Notes under the pieces: generated by a model
Databases searched by the model: none
The model's input: only the letters and a program-made list of their open reading frames with translations
Told to the model about the DNA's origin: nothing
In this document: piece after piece, positions 15,976-25,975 of the stretch
Numbering within the stretch: the stretch's first letter is position 1
How the letters are laid out: every line of letters begins with the position of its first letter
Program-made: the position numbers and the translations under genes
DNA from: Clostridiaceae bacterium JG1575
GTDB lineage: Bacteria; Bacillota; Clostridia; Clostridiales; Clostridiaceae
DNA length: 64,000 bases
Assembly: GCA_002838815.1 (NCBI GenBank)
Contig: LQGW01000035.1
Coordinates: 52,015-116,014 of the forward strand
Direction: 5' to 3'

Positions 15976-16530
15976 ATGAACATCCCCAATCTCATCAGCC
16001 TGTTCCGGATTCTTTTGATTCCGGTATTTATTTATACCTTTGTCACCGGTTCAGGCAGCACCCGCATCGTCGGGCCCATCATCATTTTTGTGATTTCCGG
16101 CGCATCCGATGTGCTGGATGGGTACATCGCCCGAAAATACCATCTGCAAACTCCATTAGGCGCCGTCTTGGACCCCCTGGCCGATAAATTAATGCTCCTG
16201 ACGGCCCTCATCTGCTTTGCCGTCTATGAGTACATTCCGCTTTGGATTGTCGCTCTCGTGGCCGCGAAGGAGCTCTTGATGATTACAGGAGGCATCCTCG
16301 CTTGGCGGCGAGGCATCGTCACTCGGGCGAATCTTTGGGGAAAGCTTGCCACAACGCTTTTCCATCTGGCCATTGTTGGCTTTTTATTCAGCCGAACCTT
16401 TGCCTTTGTTCTCCTTATCTTTTCCCTGGGGGTCTCTTTTTATGCGCTGTTCAACTACGCCAAAATCACCCTCGAGAAACGAAGAGCGCAACAGAACGCC
16501 CAAAAAAAGGCCGGGACGCCCGCATCCTAG
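15976..16530 (+). CDS. pgsA: CDP-diacylglycerol-glycerol-3-phosphate 3-phosphatidyltransferase
   Basis: PgsA makes phosphatidylglycerol phosphate at the membrane, the entry to PG and cardiolipin. The 184-residue protein starts MNIPNLISLFRILLIPVF, as the family does. It contains the CDP-alcohol phosphotransferase motif SDVLDGYIARKYHLQTPLGAVLDPLADK (D-G-x2-A-R-x8-G-x3-D-x3-D, about residues 42-72), whose aspartates bind the metals and CDP-lipid. Four to six membrane spans follow and the tail is basic. TAGGAGGT lies upstream. It stands alone between purA and the nudix-dnaB-lonC operon and has its own terminator. Confidence 0.93.
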   Translation: MNIPNLISLFRILLIPVFIYTFVTGSGSTRIVGPIIIFVISGASDVLDGYIARKYHLQTPLGAVLDPLADKLMLLTALICFAVYEYIPLWIVALVAAKELLMITGGILAWRRGIVTRANLWGKLATTLFHLAIVGFLFSRTFAFVLLIFSLGVSFYALFNYAKITLEKRRAQQNAQKKAGTPAS

Positions 16531-16542
16531 CCTTCCTGTTCG

Positions 16543-16580
16543 AGAAGCCGCAAGAGCGTCCCTCTTGCGGCTTCTTTTTC
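16543..16580 (+). terminator. Terminator of pgsA
   Basis: A perfect 14-bp stem (16543-16556 with 16562-16575) with a 5-nt loop, followed by a T-rich TTTTCTTC. Confidence 0.88.
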
Positions 16581-16645
16581 TTCACACCGTGGTTCGGGGG
16601 CTGCTCTCCAAGCATCGCATGTGCCGCAAGCTTTAGGACCGCTTT

Positions 16646-17071
16646 TTACGATCCACGGCCTCCTTGGGTTTCATGCAACGACTGAAGGGCTTCATGTACC
16701 GCTTGAAGCACCTTTCGGTTCTCAGGGTAGGTGAGCCGCTCCAGGGCTTCACGAAAGGGCAGGCGAAGGGCGCGGAGAACCTCGCTTTTTTGAAGCTTCG
16801 GCTCCTGCCGCCCGATGCGACCGGCAAAAAACACCACTTCTTTTGGACGCCCTTGGGGAAGGACGTAGGTGATGCGCCACTCTTGGGGGAGGAGGCGCTC
16901 GATGGCAAGCCCCGTCTCCTCCGCCACCTCCCGCTGGGCCGTCTCTTCATCGGTTTCCCCGGGCTCCCTATGGCCTTTGGGAAAATCCCAATGCCCCGCC
17001 CGGTGCTGCAAGATCAGATAGCGACCCTCATCATCCACGGGAACAAACCCGCAGGAATAGTCCTTCGTCAC
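16646..17071 (-). CDS. Nudix hydrolase, Ap4A-hydrolase-like
   Basis: This 141-residue protein begins with CGFVPVDDEGRYLILQHRAG and then WDFPKGHREPGE, the Nudix signature G-x5-E-x7-REVAEETGL being complete at about residues 33-55. The WDFPKGH sequence is typical of asymmetrical bis(5'-nucleosyl)-tetraphosphatases, which clear Ap4A, but the exact substrate is inferred. It starts with GTG at 17071, 8 nt after GGAGG, and only 3 nt after the dnaB stop, so it is co-transcribed with dnaB and lonC. The C-terminal 40 residues are helical. Confidence 0.85.
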   Translation of the reverse strand: MTKDYSCGFVPVDDEGRYLILQHRAGHWDFPKGHREPGETDEETAQREVAEETGLAIERLLPQEWRITYVLPQGRPKEVVFFAGRIGRQEPKLQKSEVLRALRLPFREALERLTYPENRKVLQAVHEALQSLHETQGGRGS

Positions 17072-17074
17072 TGC

Positions 17075-18412
17075 TTATTCCTCCCCATGGACGATGTCGG
17101 CAATGCCAAAGCGGCTGAATTTACCCACCCAAGCCAAGGGCACCGTTCCAATAGGGCCGTTTCGCTGCTTGGCGATGATGCATTCGGCCATTCCCGGAGT
17201 TTCCGTTTCTTTATTGTAGTACTCATCCCGATAAAGGAACATGACCAAGTCCGCATCCTGCTCAATGGAGCCGGATTCCCGAAGGTCGGAGAGCATGGGG
17301 CGGTGATCCGTACGCTGTTCAGGGGCTCGAGAAAGCTGAGAGAGGGTAAGGACCGGAACCTCCAGTTCCTTGGCAAGGATCTTGATGGATCGGGAAATCT
17401 CCGAAACCTCCTGCTGCCGATTGTCGCCCTTGCCGCTCATCAGCTGCAGATAGTCGATGACAATCATATCCAGGCCATGCTCTAATTTCAGGCGCCGCGC
17501 TTTACTTTTCATTTCCATGACGGAGATGCCCGCCGTGTCATCGATGAAGATCCGGGCCTTGGAGAGGGGCCCGGTGACCCGGGCAATGTTGTCCCAATCC
17601 GATTCATTGAGATCGCCCAGACGCATCTTATTCATATCCACTCCCGCCTGAGAGCACAGTAGTTTATAGGCCAATTGATCCGTACTCATCTCCAAGCTGA
17701 AGATGGCCACGGATTTCCCCTCCTTCAGGGCGGCGTACTCCGCAAGGTTCAGGGCAAAGGTGGTTTTTCCCATGGAGGGCCGAGCTGCGATGAGCACCAT
17801 GTCCCCCGGCTGAAAGCCGGCCGTCTTTTCGTTGAGGGCCGGAAAAGGGCTGGGTACACCCGTCAGCTGCCCTTTATTGACGTACATGTTCTCAATGTTC
17901 AAAAGGCCCCGCTCCACCGCAAGGTTCATGGGCACAAAGTCTCGGGATTGCCGCTTTTCGGCAATCTCAAAAATTCGCCGTTCAGCATCTTCCAGTACTT
18001 CCGCGGGCTCATCTTGGCGTTCAAAGGAGTTTTTCTGGATTTGGTCCGAAGCTAAGATGAGGCGCCGGAGAATGGTCTTTTTTCCCACGGAGTCCAAATA
18101 GGAATCCAAAAGGGCAGCGCTTTGCTCCAAGGTAGCCAGGCGCGTCAGATAGGAAAGACCACCCACCTTCTCCAAAAGCCCTTTGGAATGCAGATAATCT
18201 TGCAGCAAAATCAGGTCAAAGGGAGTATCCCGATTAAAAAGCGTCTCAGCGGCTTCAAAAATAATCCGGTGAGCTTCTTTATAAAAATCATCCGGAGTCA
18301 ACTTCTCAAAAATCTTCGGGATGTTTTGCTGATCGAAAAACATCAGCGATAAAATGGATTGCTCCGCCGAAACGTTGCTCGGCATAGTGGGCATGATGGG
18401 GTTGGATTCCAC
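17075..18412 (-). CDS. dnaB: Replicative DNA helicase
   Basis: DnaB (B. subtilis DnaC) is the hexameric fork helicase. The 445-residue protein has the N-terminal primase-interacting domain (SAEQSILSLMFFDQQNIPKI), a linker, and a RecA-like core with Walker A ARPSMGKTTFALNLAE (about residue 210), Walker B MIVIDYLQLMSG, and the arginine-finger segment REVSE-like QQEVSEISRSIK followed by LSQLSRAPEQR. It starts at GTG 18412, 7 nt after AAGGAGGA and 3 nt after the lonC stop. The lonC-dnaB-nudix order is one operon. Confidence 0.96.
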   Translation of the reverse strand: MESNPIMPTMPSNVSAEQSILSLMFFDQQNIPKIFEKLTPDDFYKEAHRIIFEAAETLFNRDTPFDLILLQDYLHSKGLLEKVGGLSYLTRLATLEQSAALLDSYLDSVGKKTILRRLILASDQIQKNSFERQDEPAEVLEDAERRIFEIAEKRQSRDFVPMNLAVERGLLNIENMYVNKGQLTGVPSPFPALNEKTAGFQPGDMVLIAARPSMGKTTFALNLAEYAALKEGKSVAIFSLEMSTDQLAYKLLCSQAGVDMNKMRLGDLNESDWDNIARVTGPLSKARIFIDDTAGISVMEMKSKARRLKLEHGLDMIVIDYLQLMSGKGDNRQQEVSEISRSIKILAKELEVPVLTLSQLSRAPEQRTDHRPMLSDLRESGSIEQDADLVMFLYRDEYYNKETETPGMAECIIAKQRNGPIGTVPLAWVGKFSRFGIADIVHGEE

Positions 18413-18415
18413 AGG

Positions 18416-20296
18416 CTATTCCTCCTTAACGTACAGGTGGCTCATGACCTCTTCCATGGTTTCACAAGGGAGGATCTCAAGGCCGAAGGCCTCTTTGGGC
18501 ACATCTTTTGCGTTTTCCTTGGGCAGGATGACTCGACGAAGGCCGACGCTTCGCGCGCCATAAATTTTTTGACTGATGCCCCCCACGGGGCGAAGACGTC
18601 CCCGAAGAGAGATCTCCCCGGTGATGGCGGTGTCCTGGCGAAGGGCTCGACCCTGTAGGGCGCTCAAAAGGGCTCCGGTGATGGCGACTCCGGCTGAGGG
18701 GCCCTCGATGTTTCCGCCCCCCACCACGTTGACGTGAATGTCGTAGTCCGCCAACGAAAGGTCCGTCATTTTCCTGAGAACGCTGGCTGCGTTGAAGACG
18801 GAATCTTTCGCCATGGATCCCGCCGTTTCATTGAAGCGGATGCTCCCTTTTCCTTTGGCACCGGCGGGATATGCCGCCGCTTCAATTTCCAGGGGCCTGC
18901 CCATAAACCCTGTGACGCCAAGACCATACACGTGCCCCACCAAGGGCTCTGAGAGGTCCGCCAGAGATTGATGGGGATTGATGCGAGCGGTCCCAAGGAT
19001 CTCCTCAATGAGGTCCTTCGTCAGCGTGAGGCGCTGAGGAGCACCGAATTCAAACACCGCCAGGGAATAGGCATCCGCCAAAATATTGATGGCGCTACGG
19101 CCTTCCAGGGCATGCCGAGCAATGAGCCTCGACGCGCCTTCCTCCAGTTCAACGTTCATCTTGCGGGCGGCCCCTTCCACTATTTTTTCAATGTGCTCAG
19201 GGGTTAGGGGGTCAAAAAAGACGGCGGTGCAGCGGGATTTAAGCGCCGAATTCAGATCCTTGGGGTCTTTGGTGGTGGCGCCGATTAAGGTGAAGTCCGC
19301 CGGCGCCCCTTCCTCGAACAAATAGCGAATGTAGCGCGGCGTCGTCTCATCATCCGGATCGTAGTAGGAGGAGGAAAAGGGCACCCGCTTATCCTCCAAA
19401 ACCTTCAAAAGCTTGCTTTGCAAAATGGGATCCAGTTCGCCGATTTCATCGAGGAACAAAATGCCCCCATGGGCTTGCGTCACCAAGCCAGGCTTGGGTT
19501 CCGGGGTGCTGGTTTGCGCCAGCTCCATCTGAGAGCCTTGATAGATGGGATCGTGCACGGATCCCAGCAGCGGATTGACGATTTCCCGAGGATCCCAGCG
19601 CAGCGTGGTGGCGTCCACCTCCACAAAGGGGGCCTGGGCCTGATACGGAGAATAATGAAGCTTTTTGGCCTCTTCCAAAGCGATGCGCGCAGCGGTGGTT
19701 TTGCCCACCCCTGGGGGGCCATAAAGGATGATGTGCTGGGGATAGGGCGAGGCAATCTTTGAAACCAAACTGCGGATCGCCCGCTCCTGCCCCACCATTT
19801 CCGAAAAGCGTTGGGGCCGCAGGGTATTCATCATGGTTCGGGCTAAGGACACCCGATCCATCTTCAAAAGATCTTCATAGCGCTGTCGGGTTTTGGAATT
19901 CTCCGGGCCCCGCTGCTTGGCTAGGACCGAGAGGCGCATTTCATCGATGTACTGATCTTGGTGCTCCATGAGCTTTTGCTCCACCTGATCATCGATGGTT
20001 TTATGCACATAATTTCGGGCAATCTGCTCAGAAACCATGGCGTAGAGGTCCGAGAGAACCTCCTCCAAGGTCTCGGAGGATGCCGTTTCTTCTTCATTAG
20101 TTACTATTTTGTGAAGCGCCTTGGCTCGGCGCAGAACATCGCTGGAATTGAGGTCCTCTTCCACCTGAAAGCGAACCATACGGGACGTCATCGTCTCCGC
20201 CCCCAAGACATTGGCAATGATTTTTTGTTGGATTTCCAGTTGCTCCGCGGGGTCTGGCGCCTCGCCGAAGCAACGTTCACGGTCTTTTGTATTCAT
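18416..20296 (-). CDS. lonC: Lon-family ATP-dependent protease (LonC/LonB type)
   Basis: This 626-residue protease lacks the long Lon N-domain. It has a helical N-terminus (1-175), an AAA+ module with Walker [17 protein letters not shown] (about residue 195) and Walker [12 protein letters not shown], and a C-terminal Lon protease domain. There the catalytic Ser is in [17 protein letters not shown] and the Lys partner in [21 protein letters not shown]. No membrane segment is obvious, which favours LonC over the membrane-bound LonB of Bacillus. GGAGGGTGA precedes the ATG. It is upstream of dnaB in the same operon, as in many Clostridia. Confidence 0.9.
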   Translation of the reverse strand: MNTKDRERCFGEAPDPAEQLEIQQKIIANVLGAETMTSRMVRFQVEEDLNSSDVLRRAKALHKIVTNEEETASSETLEEVLSDLYAMVSEQIARNYVHKTIDDQVEQKLMEHQDQYIDEMRLSVLAKQRGPENSKTRQRYEDLLKMDRVSLARTMMNTLRPQRFSEMVGQERAIRSLVSKIASPYPQHIILYGPPGVGKTTAARIALEEAKKLHYSPYQAQAPFVEVDATTLRWDPREIVNPLLGSVHDPIYQGSQMELAQTSTPEPKPGLVTQAHGGILFLDEIGELDPILQSKLLKVLEDKRVPFSSSYYDPDDETTPRYIRYLFEEGAPADFTLIGATTKDPKDLNSALKSRCTAVFFDPLTPEHIEKIVEGAARKMNVELEEGASRLIARHALEGRSAINILADAYSLAVFEFGAPQRLTLTKDLIEEILGTARINPHQSLADLSEPLVGHVYGLGVTGFMGRPLEIEAAAYPAGAKGKGSIRFNETAGSMAKDSVFNAASVLRKMTDLSLADYDIHVNVVGGGNIEGPSAGVAITGALLSALQGRALRQDTAITGEISLRGRLRPVGGISQKIYGARSVGLRRVILPKENAKDVPKEAFGLEILPCETMEEVMSHLYVKEE

Positions 20297-20527
20297 TCAC
20301 CCTCCTTGGGCGTCTTCAGGGATCGTTGAAAACACCTTCTCAACCTACAGTATATACCATGGAATCCGCTTAGACACGCCCCCCTTCAAAAGTGCAACGC
20401 GCCGTCCAGCAAGCACGGCATTCTCTTTTCGTTTTTTGCAATTTTTCCGCTGGTTGATAAGGACATCATATTGCTTTTTCGGTTATACTATTGGAAGATT
20501 CAATCATCTTTGGGAGGACTTATTGTT

Positions 20528-20842
20528 ATGGAAGGACGAAAATTCACCCTGGAAGAGGGCCTTGCCATCGCTTCCTACTGCCTTAAAAACAACTGCGATT
20601 ACAAAGCCACCGCTCAACTATTCCAAATCAGCGAACAAAAAGTCCAACGCTGGGTGCATCGTTTTCGCGGCGACGACTCCGATTCCCTCATCGATCCTCG
20701 TGAGACCTCTTCGGATCAACCCTCCAAAGTCGAAAAGGATCAGCTCTTGAACGACATCCGTCACCTCAAACAGGCCAATCGACGGTTACGGGTGGAAAAT
20801 GCGCTCTTGCAACTGCTCCAGAACCCTTCGCTGTCCTCCTAA
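20528..20842 (+). CDS. Orphan transposase-type helix-turn-helix protein
   Basis: This 104-residue protein has an N-terminal helix-turn-helix like the OrfA of IS3-group transposases (FTLEEGLAIASYCLKNNC, then YKATAQLFQISEQKVQRWV) and a C-terminal leucine-zipper-like helix with regularly spaced leucines. No DDE catalytic ORF follows, no inverted repeats flank it, and a clean promoter (TATACT, 20484-20489) and terminator surround it. It may be a domesticated DNA-binding protein or a remnant. GGGAGG lies 10 nt before the ATG. It is divergent from lonC and convergent with rplI. Confidence 0.65.
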   Translation: MEGRKFTLEEGLAIASYCLKNNCDYKATAQLFQISEQKVQRWVHRFRGDDSDSLIDPRETSSDQPSKVEKDQLLNDIRHLKQANRRLRVENALLQLLQNPSLSS

Positions 20843-20845
20843 AAC

Positions 20846-20902
20846 AAGCGGCGCCCCTTGCTTGAGAACCAATGGTTGCTCGGTAAGGGGCGCCGCTTCT
20901 TC
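20846..20902. terminator. Bidirectional terminator between the HTH gene and rplI
   Basis: A 14-bp perfect stem (20846-20859 with 20885-20898) with a 25-nt loop lies between the convergent HTH and rplI genes. TTCTT follows on the plus strand and TTTT (preceding AAAA) on the minus strand. Confidence 0.75.
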
Positions 20903-20913
20903 GCAGGCATTCT

Positions 20914-21357
20914 TTATTCGGCCTCGACAAAGATTTTCAATATCCCTGAAACCTCAGGGTACAGTTTAATTTCGGCATCATATACGCCAATGGCTTTGAT
21001 GGTCTCTTGATTGATTTTTTTCTTGTCAATTTCAAGGCCCAACTGTTGCTTCATTTGAGCGGCGATATCCTTCGAGGTAATGGCCCCAAAGAGGCGACCC
21101 GATTCCCCGGTCTTCACTTTGAATTTCAGCTCCATACCCCGCAGGCGCGCGGCCAGAGCTTGCGCTTCTTCCAATTCCCGCTGCTTTTGCTTGCGCACGG
21201 ACTCTTGCTTGGCCAGTGCTGTGTTTAAATTTCCGGCGGTGGCTTCTTGAGCAAGCTTTTTAGGGAATAGGAAATTTCTGGCATATCCGTCGCTGGTATT
21301 CACCACTTGGCCCTTCTTACCGACGTTCTTGACGTCCTGCAATAAGATCACTTTCAT
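20914..21357 (-). CDS. rplI: 50S ribosomal protein L9
   Basis: L9 (about 147 residues) has the N-terminal domain [19 protein letters not shown] and [13 protein letters not shown], a long central helix rich in Lys, Gln and Glu (about residues 40-75), and a C-terminal RNA-binding domain ending in a beta-rich segment. ATGs at 21363 and 21357 are both in frame; the second has 9-nt spacing from GGAGG and gives the canonical start. The gene overlaps the gdpP 3' end by about 40 bp, and the DUF2232-gdpP-rplI order is standard in Firmicutes. Confidence 0.95.
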   Translation of the reverse strand: MKVILLQDVKNVGKKGQVVNTSDGYARNFLFPKKLAQEATAGNLNTALAKQESVRKQKQRELEEAQALAARLRGMELKFKVKTGESGRLFGAITSKDIAAQMKQQLGLEIDKKKINQETIKAIGVYDAEIKLYPEVSGILKIFVEAE

Positions 21358-23320
21358 CTTCATCTTCCTCCATAACGGTCGTTTTGAGTATTTCTTTGAT
21401 GCGAGCCTTAACTTCGTCCACGTCGGCGTCTTTGACCCGGGCGCCGGACATCGTCATATGACCGCCCCCGCCCAACTGCTCCATAATGACCTGAACATTG
21501 GTGTCTCCGTTGGAGCGGGCCGATACCACGACATCCGCTCCATCTTGAACCAGGACAAAGGAGGTCGTAATTCCTTTGAGATTCAAAAATTCATCCGCCG
21601 CCTGGGCCGCGATGAGGGGATCCTTGATCCCCGAGGGGCACACCGCAATGGCAATGCCTTTTTCAATCTCTCCGGCTTTGATGATGGCCGCTTTGAGCAG
21701 ATATAATTCCTTATCATAGGAAAACAGCTCCCGGATGTCAAGGGTGTTGGCGCCGGACTTGCGCAAAAACGAAGCAGCTTCAAAGGTTCTAGATCCCGTT
21801 TTGTAGTAGAAGTTTTTCGTATCGACCATGATTCCCGAGAGCAGGGCATCCGCTTCTACTTTTAAAAGCTTGGGCTTCTCCACAATGTACTGAATAAGCT
21901 CCGTCACAAGCTCCGCGGTGGATGAGGCATAGGTTTCGATATAGTTCAAGGTGGCGCCCGTAATAGCGTCCTGGGCCCTACGATGATGATCAATAACCAC
22001 TTTGCGCACATTTTCGGCGGCTAATGCCGCATTGAGTACATAGCCCAGGGAATGAACGTCCACGACGATCAAAAGATCGGAGGGGCCCAAAGTGCCCGAA
22101 AGATCCTTGGAGGGCATGAACACGTTCTGATAGGACGGTTCCTCCTTGACCCGCCGGACCAAATCCGCCACATTGCGATAGGGATCATCCAATAAAATGT
22201 TGGCGTTTTTGCCCAAGGAGCGAGCAATGGCGTGAATGCCGATGGCGGCCCCCAGCGAGTCCATATCGGGGTTTGCGTGACCCATGATGTAGATGTGTTC
22301 GCTCTCATTCATCAAATCCCTTAAGGCATGTGCAATGACGCGGGAGCGCACACGAGACTTTTTCTCCACTTCTCGAGAATTTCCGCCGAAGAATGTCAGC
22401 TTGTCCTCCTGCTTGATGACCACTTGATCCCCGCCCCGGCCCAAGGCCAATTCTTTGGCCTGCTCTGCTGCCTGAGCGTCCAGCATCACGTCGCCATTGT
22501 CAAAGGAAACCCCGATGGAGAGGGTCGGTTCAATGCTGTTGCCCAACTCAATGGCTTTGATTTGATCCAAAATCGGAAACTTGGCTTTGATCTGATTGCG
22601 AAACACTTCATAAGGCGCGATCAGGATGCTTTTGCTGTTGGTGTAGCGCTTCATCGTACCCTTGAGGGACATCACCCAGTCCACCAAGAGCTTTTCAATG
22701 GCCGCCGTGATAAAGGGGCGGCGATCCTCCGGAGCCGAATTCAAGACCTCGGAGAGATTGTCCACCTCCGCCAGCATCAGCACCACCTTGCGGTCTTCAG
22801 CGATCTTGACTTCAGTGACGTCGGTCAACTGCAAGAACAAGAGATCTTCTTCGAATTCATCTTGGGCCGCCGTATATTTGATGAGGGTTGGTTGATACAC
22901 TCTGCCTTTTAGCGGAATGTATTCCGGCGCCTCGCTTTTCCAGATTTTTTCGGGATCCACCGCCAAAACTTCTTCAATTTCCCGCGGCATCCCCTCTTCC
23001 CCCGCCACCAGGTCTCGAAAGGTCTGGTTGTACCAATTGATGGTGCCATCCTTTGTGAAGGCCACCAAAGGAAAGGGGGCCTTCACGGCGGCATCCACTA
23101 CCGAACTTTTCAGCTTTTTTACCGAATCGTTGATGAACTTATCCCACTCTCCCCGCTGAAAAATATGCACGCGGTTGAGCAGCAGGAACACTCCGATCAA
23201 AAGCAGTAAAAACACTCCGGCCGCCAGATACTGACGCAAAAAAATCAACCAACCCAGCGCTGCCAGCACCAAAGCCACATAAAAAAGCTGTTCTTTTTGA
23301 AAGCGAGAATACTTATCCAT
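21317..23320 (-). CDS. gdpP: Cyclic-di-AMP phosphodiesterase GdpP
   Basis: GdpP hydrolyses c-di-AMP, the essential signal that controls potassium and wall homeostasis. The protein of about 667 residues has two N-terminal membrane helices (residues 10-52), a degenerate PAS domain, a modified GGDEF domain without GGDEF ([12 protein letters not shown] region, about residue 305), then the DHH/DHHA1 catalytic part: [32 protein letters not shown] and the C-terminal [13 protein letters not shown]. All DHH metal ligands look intact. The ATG at 23320 is 9 nt from GAAGGAAGG; an ATG at 23329 abuts it. It overlaps DUF2232 by 8 bp. Confidence 0.95.
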   Translation of the reverse strand: MDKYSRFQKEQLFYVALVLAALGWLIFLRQYLAAGVFLLLLIGVFLLLNRVHIFQRGEWDKFINDSVKKLKSSVVDAAVKAPFPLVAFTKDGTINWYNQTFRDLVAGEEGMPREIEEVLAVDPEKIWKSEAPEYIPLKGRVYQPTLIKYTAAQDEFEEDLLFLQLTDVTEVKIAEDRKVVLMLAEVDNLSEVLNSAPEDRRPFITAAIEKLLVDWVMSLKGTMKRYTNSKSILIAPYEVFRNQIKAKFPILDQIKAIELGNSIEPTLSIGVSFDNGDVMLDAQAAEQAKELALGRGGDQVVIKQEDKLTFFGGNSREVEKKSRVRSRVIAHALRDLMNESEHIYIMGHANPDMDSLGAAIGIHAIARSLGKNANILLDDPYRNVADLVRRVKEEPSYQNVFMPSKDLSGTLGPSDLLIVVDVHSLGYVLNAALAAENVRKVVIDHHRRAQDAITGATLNYIETYASSTAELVTELIQYIVEKPKLLKVEADALLSGIMVDTKNFYYKTGSRTFEAASFLRKSGANTLDIRELFSYDKELYLLKAAIIKAGEIEKGIAIAVCPSGIKDPLIAAQAADEFLNLKGITTSFVLVQDGADVVVSARSNGDTNVQVIMEQLGGGGHMTMSGARVKDADVDEVKARIKEILKTTVMEEDEDESDLIAGRQERR

Positions 23321-24341
23321 TGTGTTCATCCTTCCTTCGGTGCGTCACCCGATATAAAAGCCAGGTCCAAAGGCTTTTGCCTGAGAGATTTCGCAGATCT
23401 AAAACCGAATCCATAATCGTCAACACCACGATGCCGTCCCATCCTAAAAAAGTTAGAAGAATTGCGGTAAGGAACAGACGCCCCAGAATGCTCTTCATAG
23501 GGATGCGGCGTGAGATCAAGTCCCAGGTCAAGCCAACGGCAGAAAAAATCGACAAAAGCAGGAGCACCATGTACCCGGATCGGTAGAACGCCTGTCCCCA
23601 AACCATTCCCGCAGCCATGGTGTAGCGACCCAGGGAGGAAAGGAATAGGAGCGCGAAGACCAGGGGCGCCGGCAGGAGGACTTGGGAGGGGCCAGGGATG
23701 CGGCTGAGAGGCACGTTGTATTTTTTAAAAAGGCGCTGGGCCGTGTAAAGGGACCCATAGCTTCCAAATAACGCAAAGGATGCCAAGGTTCCAGGCATCA
23801 AGCTCAAAAGATAGTCCGAAGTGATGCGCTCTGCGGCGGCCTGCAGCGCTTCTTTTTGGATCTGTGGCAATTCATAGGGTGCCTGTTGGATCAAAAGATG
23901 GATCTGGTCTTTGGTCTGAGCGGCCAAGGATTGAGCCAGCGCCCCAAGACCGGAGTGCCCTTGGACGAATAGGTTCGCGAAATACGTTACGCTTAGGCCC
24001 AAAAGAGCGAGCCCCGCAACGAGGAACATCCCTTGTTGAAAGGGCAGGCTGCGCCGTCCCATCAAAGAGATCCCTGCGCCGATCATGAGGCAAGGCAAAA
24101 TCATCCAAAGACCCTTCAGGCCGCTCAATAAAAGGTAGGGAGCCACTAGCGCGGCGCAAAGTCCCACGAAGGGTATTGGCATCTTCCATCGGATCAATAA
24201 TCCCGCGTAAGCCGGCAAGATCGCCAGCGCCGCTAGATAGGCGAAGGGACTCATTGCCGCGGCCAGATTCACTATAAAAAACAGCAAGAGCACGCGGTAA
24301 GGGTCCCCCGCTGTTTGTCGCATTCGTTGCATTCGATTCAT
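23313..24341 (-). CDS. DUF2232 (YybS-like) integral membrane protein
   Basis: This 342-residue protein has about eight hydrophobic segments and the family pattern of DUF2232: a pair of helices at 15-60, a GAGISLMGRR turn, a long helix with many Gln and Glu residues near 135-170, and a C-terminal membrane part. DUF2232 proteins sit upstream of gdpP and rplI across Firmicutes and resemble the S components of ECF transporters, but no substrate is known. GAAGGGAAACG precedes the ATG. Overlap with gdpP implies co-translation. Confidence 0.85.
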   Translation of the reverse strand: MNRMQRMRQTAGDPYRVLLLFFIVNLAAAMSPFAYLAALAILPAYAGLLIRWKMPIPFVGLCAALVAPYLLLSGLKGLWMILPCLMIGAGISLMGRRSLPFQQGMFLVAGLALLGLSVTYFANLFVQGHSGLGALAQSLAAQTKDQIHLLIQQAPYELPQIQKEALQAAAERITSDYLLSLMPGTLASFALFGSYGSLYTAQRLFKKYNVPLSRIPGPSQVLLPAPLVFALLFLSSLGRYTMAAGMVWGQAFYRSGYMVLLLLSIFSAVGLTWDLISRRIPMKSILGRLFLTAILLTFLGWDGIVVLTIMDSVLDLRNLSGKSLWTWLLYRVTHRRKDEHNG

Positions 24342-24483
24342 CGTTTCCCTTCAGGGGGACTGCCCCTTTCCTGGGCCCAAGCCCGTGTTTTTGGTCATAC
24401 GTAACCCATTATGGGTTTATTGTAAGCCCCTTAGGATCCTTATGCAAATGCTCCGAGGCTGCGCCCGCGAGCATCCAGGATGC

Positions 24484-24526
24484 AAAAAACAAAAAGGACT
24501 CCTCCAAGCGTTTGGGGGAATCCTTC
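24484..24526 (-). terminator. Terminator of the rpsF-ssb-rpsR operon
   Basis: On the minus strand AAGGATTCCCCCAA pairs, with mismatches, with TTGGAGGAGTCCTT, followed by TTTTGTTTTTT. Confidence 0.82.
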
Positions 24527-24541
24527 CATTTGCGCGGCTTC

Positions 24542-24856
24542 CTAGTCGTTGGTGAACGGAAGCAATGCGATATTTCTAGCCCGTTTGATGGCTTCGGTCA
24601 ACACTCTTTGGTGCTTTGCACAGGTTCCCGAAATTCTTCTGGGAAGAATCTTGCCTCGCTCGGTGATGTACTTTCTAAGCTTGGGTACATCCTTATAGTC
24701 AATGGTATCCACGTGATCCACGCAGAACTGGCAGACCTTACGTCTGGAGCGACGTACGCGAGGGTTTGTTCTTCTATACTCTCTGCGCTCTTCCCGCTGG
24801 CCGCCGGATCTGGACTCCGTGCTGTTTTCTTTGTTTGGTGAAATTTCTCTGGCCAT
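24542..24856 (-). CDS. rpsR: 30S ribosomal protein S18
   Basis: S18 of 104 residues. The conserved core [20 protein letters not shown] and FVTERGKI-like [21 protein letters not shown] is complete from about residue 41; the basic N-terminal extension (about 40 residues) is longer than in Bacillus S18. CxxC in VCQFC suggests a zinc-binding form of S18. AAGGAGGATAACA precedes the ATG. It is the third gene of rpsF-ssb-rpsR. Confidence 0.95.
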   Translation of the reverse strand: MAREISPNKENSTESRSGGQREERREYRRTNPRVRRSRRKVCQFCVDHVDTIDYKDVPKLRKYITERGKILPRRISGTCAKHQRVLTEAIKRARNIALLPFTND

Positions 24857-24943
24857 TGTTATCCTCCTTATCAGGTTACCCCCTTCCAGGGGTTCGGGGA
24901 TGAATAACCGTTGGCAGGTTTTTACGCCTGATGCGCGGTTTGG

Positions 24944-25375
24944 TTAAAATGGGATATCTCCCTCATCCACAGGAGACAAATCGTCAAATCCCGGGCCAAA
25001 ATCGCCGCCAAAATCACCCTTGTTGCTGCGCGGAGCGGAGGTTCCTCCCCGGGGAGAATCGCCCCATTCCAAAAATTGGACCTCTTCTGCAACCACCTCG
25101 GTGACGTATCTTCTGGTGCCGTCTTTTGCCTCATAGTTTCTGACCTGAATGCGACCGGCAACGCCTAAAAGCTTTCCTTTTGTGATGTACTGGGCTGTAG
25201 ACTCTGCCTGCTTGCCCCAAATCACAACTGGAATGAAATCCGCTTCCCGCTGTCCGTCTTTGTTGGTCCGTCGATCCACGGCCAAGGTCAAAGTGGTCAC
25301 AGCGGTCCCGTTTCCGGGTGTGTATCTCAGTTCAGGGTCTTTGGTCAATCTTCCGATTAAAGTTACTTTGTTCAT
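24944..25375 (-). CDS. ssb: Single-stranded DNA-binding protein
   Basis: This 143-residue SSB begins [19 protein letters not shown], has the OB-fold core ([21 protein letters not shown]), then a glycine-rich disordered linker and the acidic tip DEGDIPF that recruits partner proteins. The residue before the tip keeps the canonical D-x-P-F form (DIPF). AAGGATGGTG lies upstream. It lies between rpsF and rpsR, the standard Firmicutes order, and is probably the main replication SSB. Confidence 0.95.
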   Translation of the reverse strand: MNKVTLIGRLTKDPELRYTPGNGTAVTTLTLAVDRRTNKDGQREADFIPVVIWGKQAESTAQYITKGKLLGVAGRIQVRNYEAKDGTRRYVTEVVAEEVQFLEWGDSPRGGTSAPRSNKGDFGGDFGPGFDDLSPVDEGDIPF

Positions 25376-25388
25376 TTTTACACCATCC

Positions 25389-25676
25389 TTATTTTTCTAA
25401 AACGACGATGATGTGACGCAAAACTCCATCGGTAATACGATAGATGCGGTCGAGTTCTTTGGGCAGTTCCGGATCACTTTCAAAGTGAATCAGCACATAG
25501 GTACCTTCATTGACTTTCTGAATTTCGTAGGCCAATCTTCTCTTGCCCCACAAATCAACATCAGTCACAGTACCGCCCCCATTTTCAATGACACCCTTGA
25601 ACCGTTCGGTGAGGGCGCTTACGCCTTCCTCATCCAACGACGGATGTGCAATAAATATGGTTTCATACTTTCTCAT
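25389..25676 (-). CDS. rpsF: 30S ribosomal protein S6
   Basis: S6 of 95 residues starts [18 protein letters not shown] and contains [16 protein letters not shown] and the [10 protein letters not shown] strand, all signature S6 segments. The ATG at 25676 follows GGAGGTGACATT; a longer frame to 25733 has no support. It heads the rpsF-ssb-rpsR operon. Confidence 0.95.
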   Translation of the reverse strand: MRKYETIFIAHPSLDEEGVSALTERFKGVIENGGGTVTDVDLWGKRRLAYEIQKVNEGTYVLIHFESDPELPKELDRIYRITDGVLRHIIVVLEK

Positions 25677-25774
25677 AATGTCACCTCCTCCCCCCGGACG
25701 TTGGTCATACATTTCGCATGACAGGGATTGCAATTACTAACTCTATCACAAATAAAGGGACATTACAAATTTTT

Positions 25775-25975
25775 TTACTCCGTGTCCTCCGGCTGACGAA
25801 GAATCTTTTTCGCATCTTTTTCGAATTTACTTCTGGGGAGCATCACCATGCGCCCGCATCCCAAACATTTGATTTTGATGTCCGCGCCCAAACGAATGAC
25901 TTCCCACGCCTCGGACCCGCAAGGGTGCTTTTTTTTCATGCGCACCACCGTCCCGAGCTGATAATGATCGATCAT
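25775..25975 (-). CDS. DUF951 zinc-ribbon-like small protein
   Basis: This 66-residue protein matches DUF951: YQLGTVVRMKKKHPCGSEAWEVIRLGADIKIKC (shown in the sequence as one block at residues 4-36) followed by LGCGRMVMLPRSKFEK. The conserved Cys residues in HPCGS and KCLGCGR probably bind zinc. Function is unknown; the family commonly follows mscS near rpsF in Firmicutes. The ATG at 25975 overlaps the mscS stop (ATGA) with AAGGAGG nearby. Confidence 0.85.
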   Translation of the reverse strand: MIDHYQLGTVVRMKKKHPCGSEAWEVIRLGADIKIKCLGCGRMVMLPRSKFEKDAKKILRQPEDTE

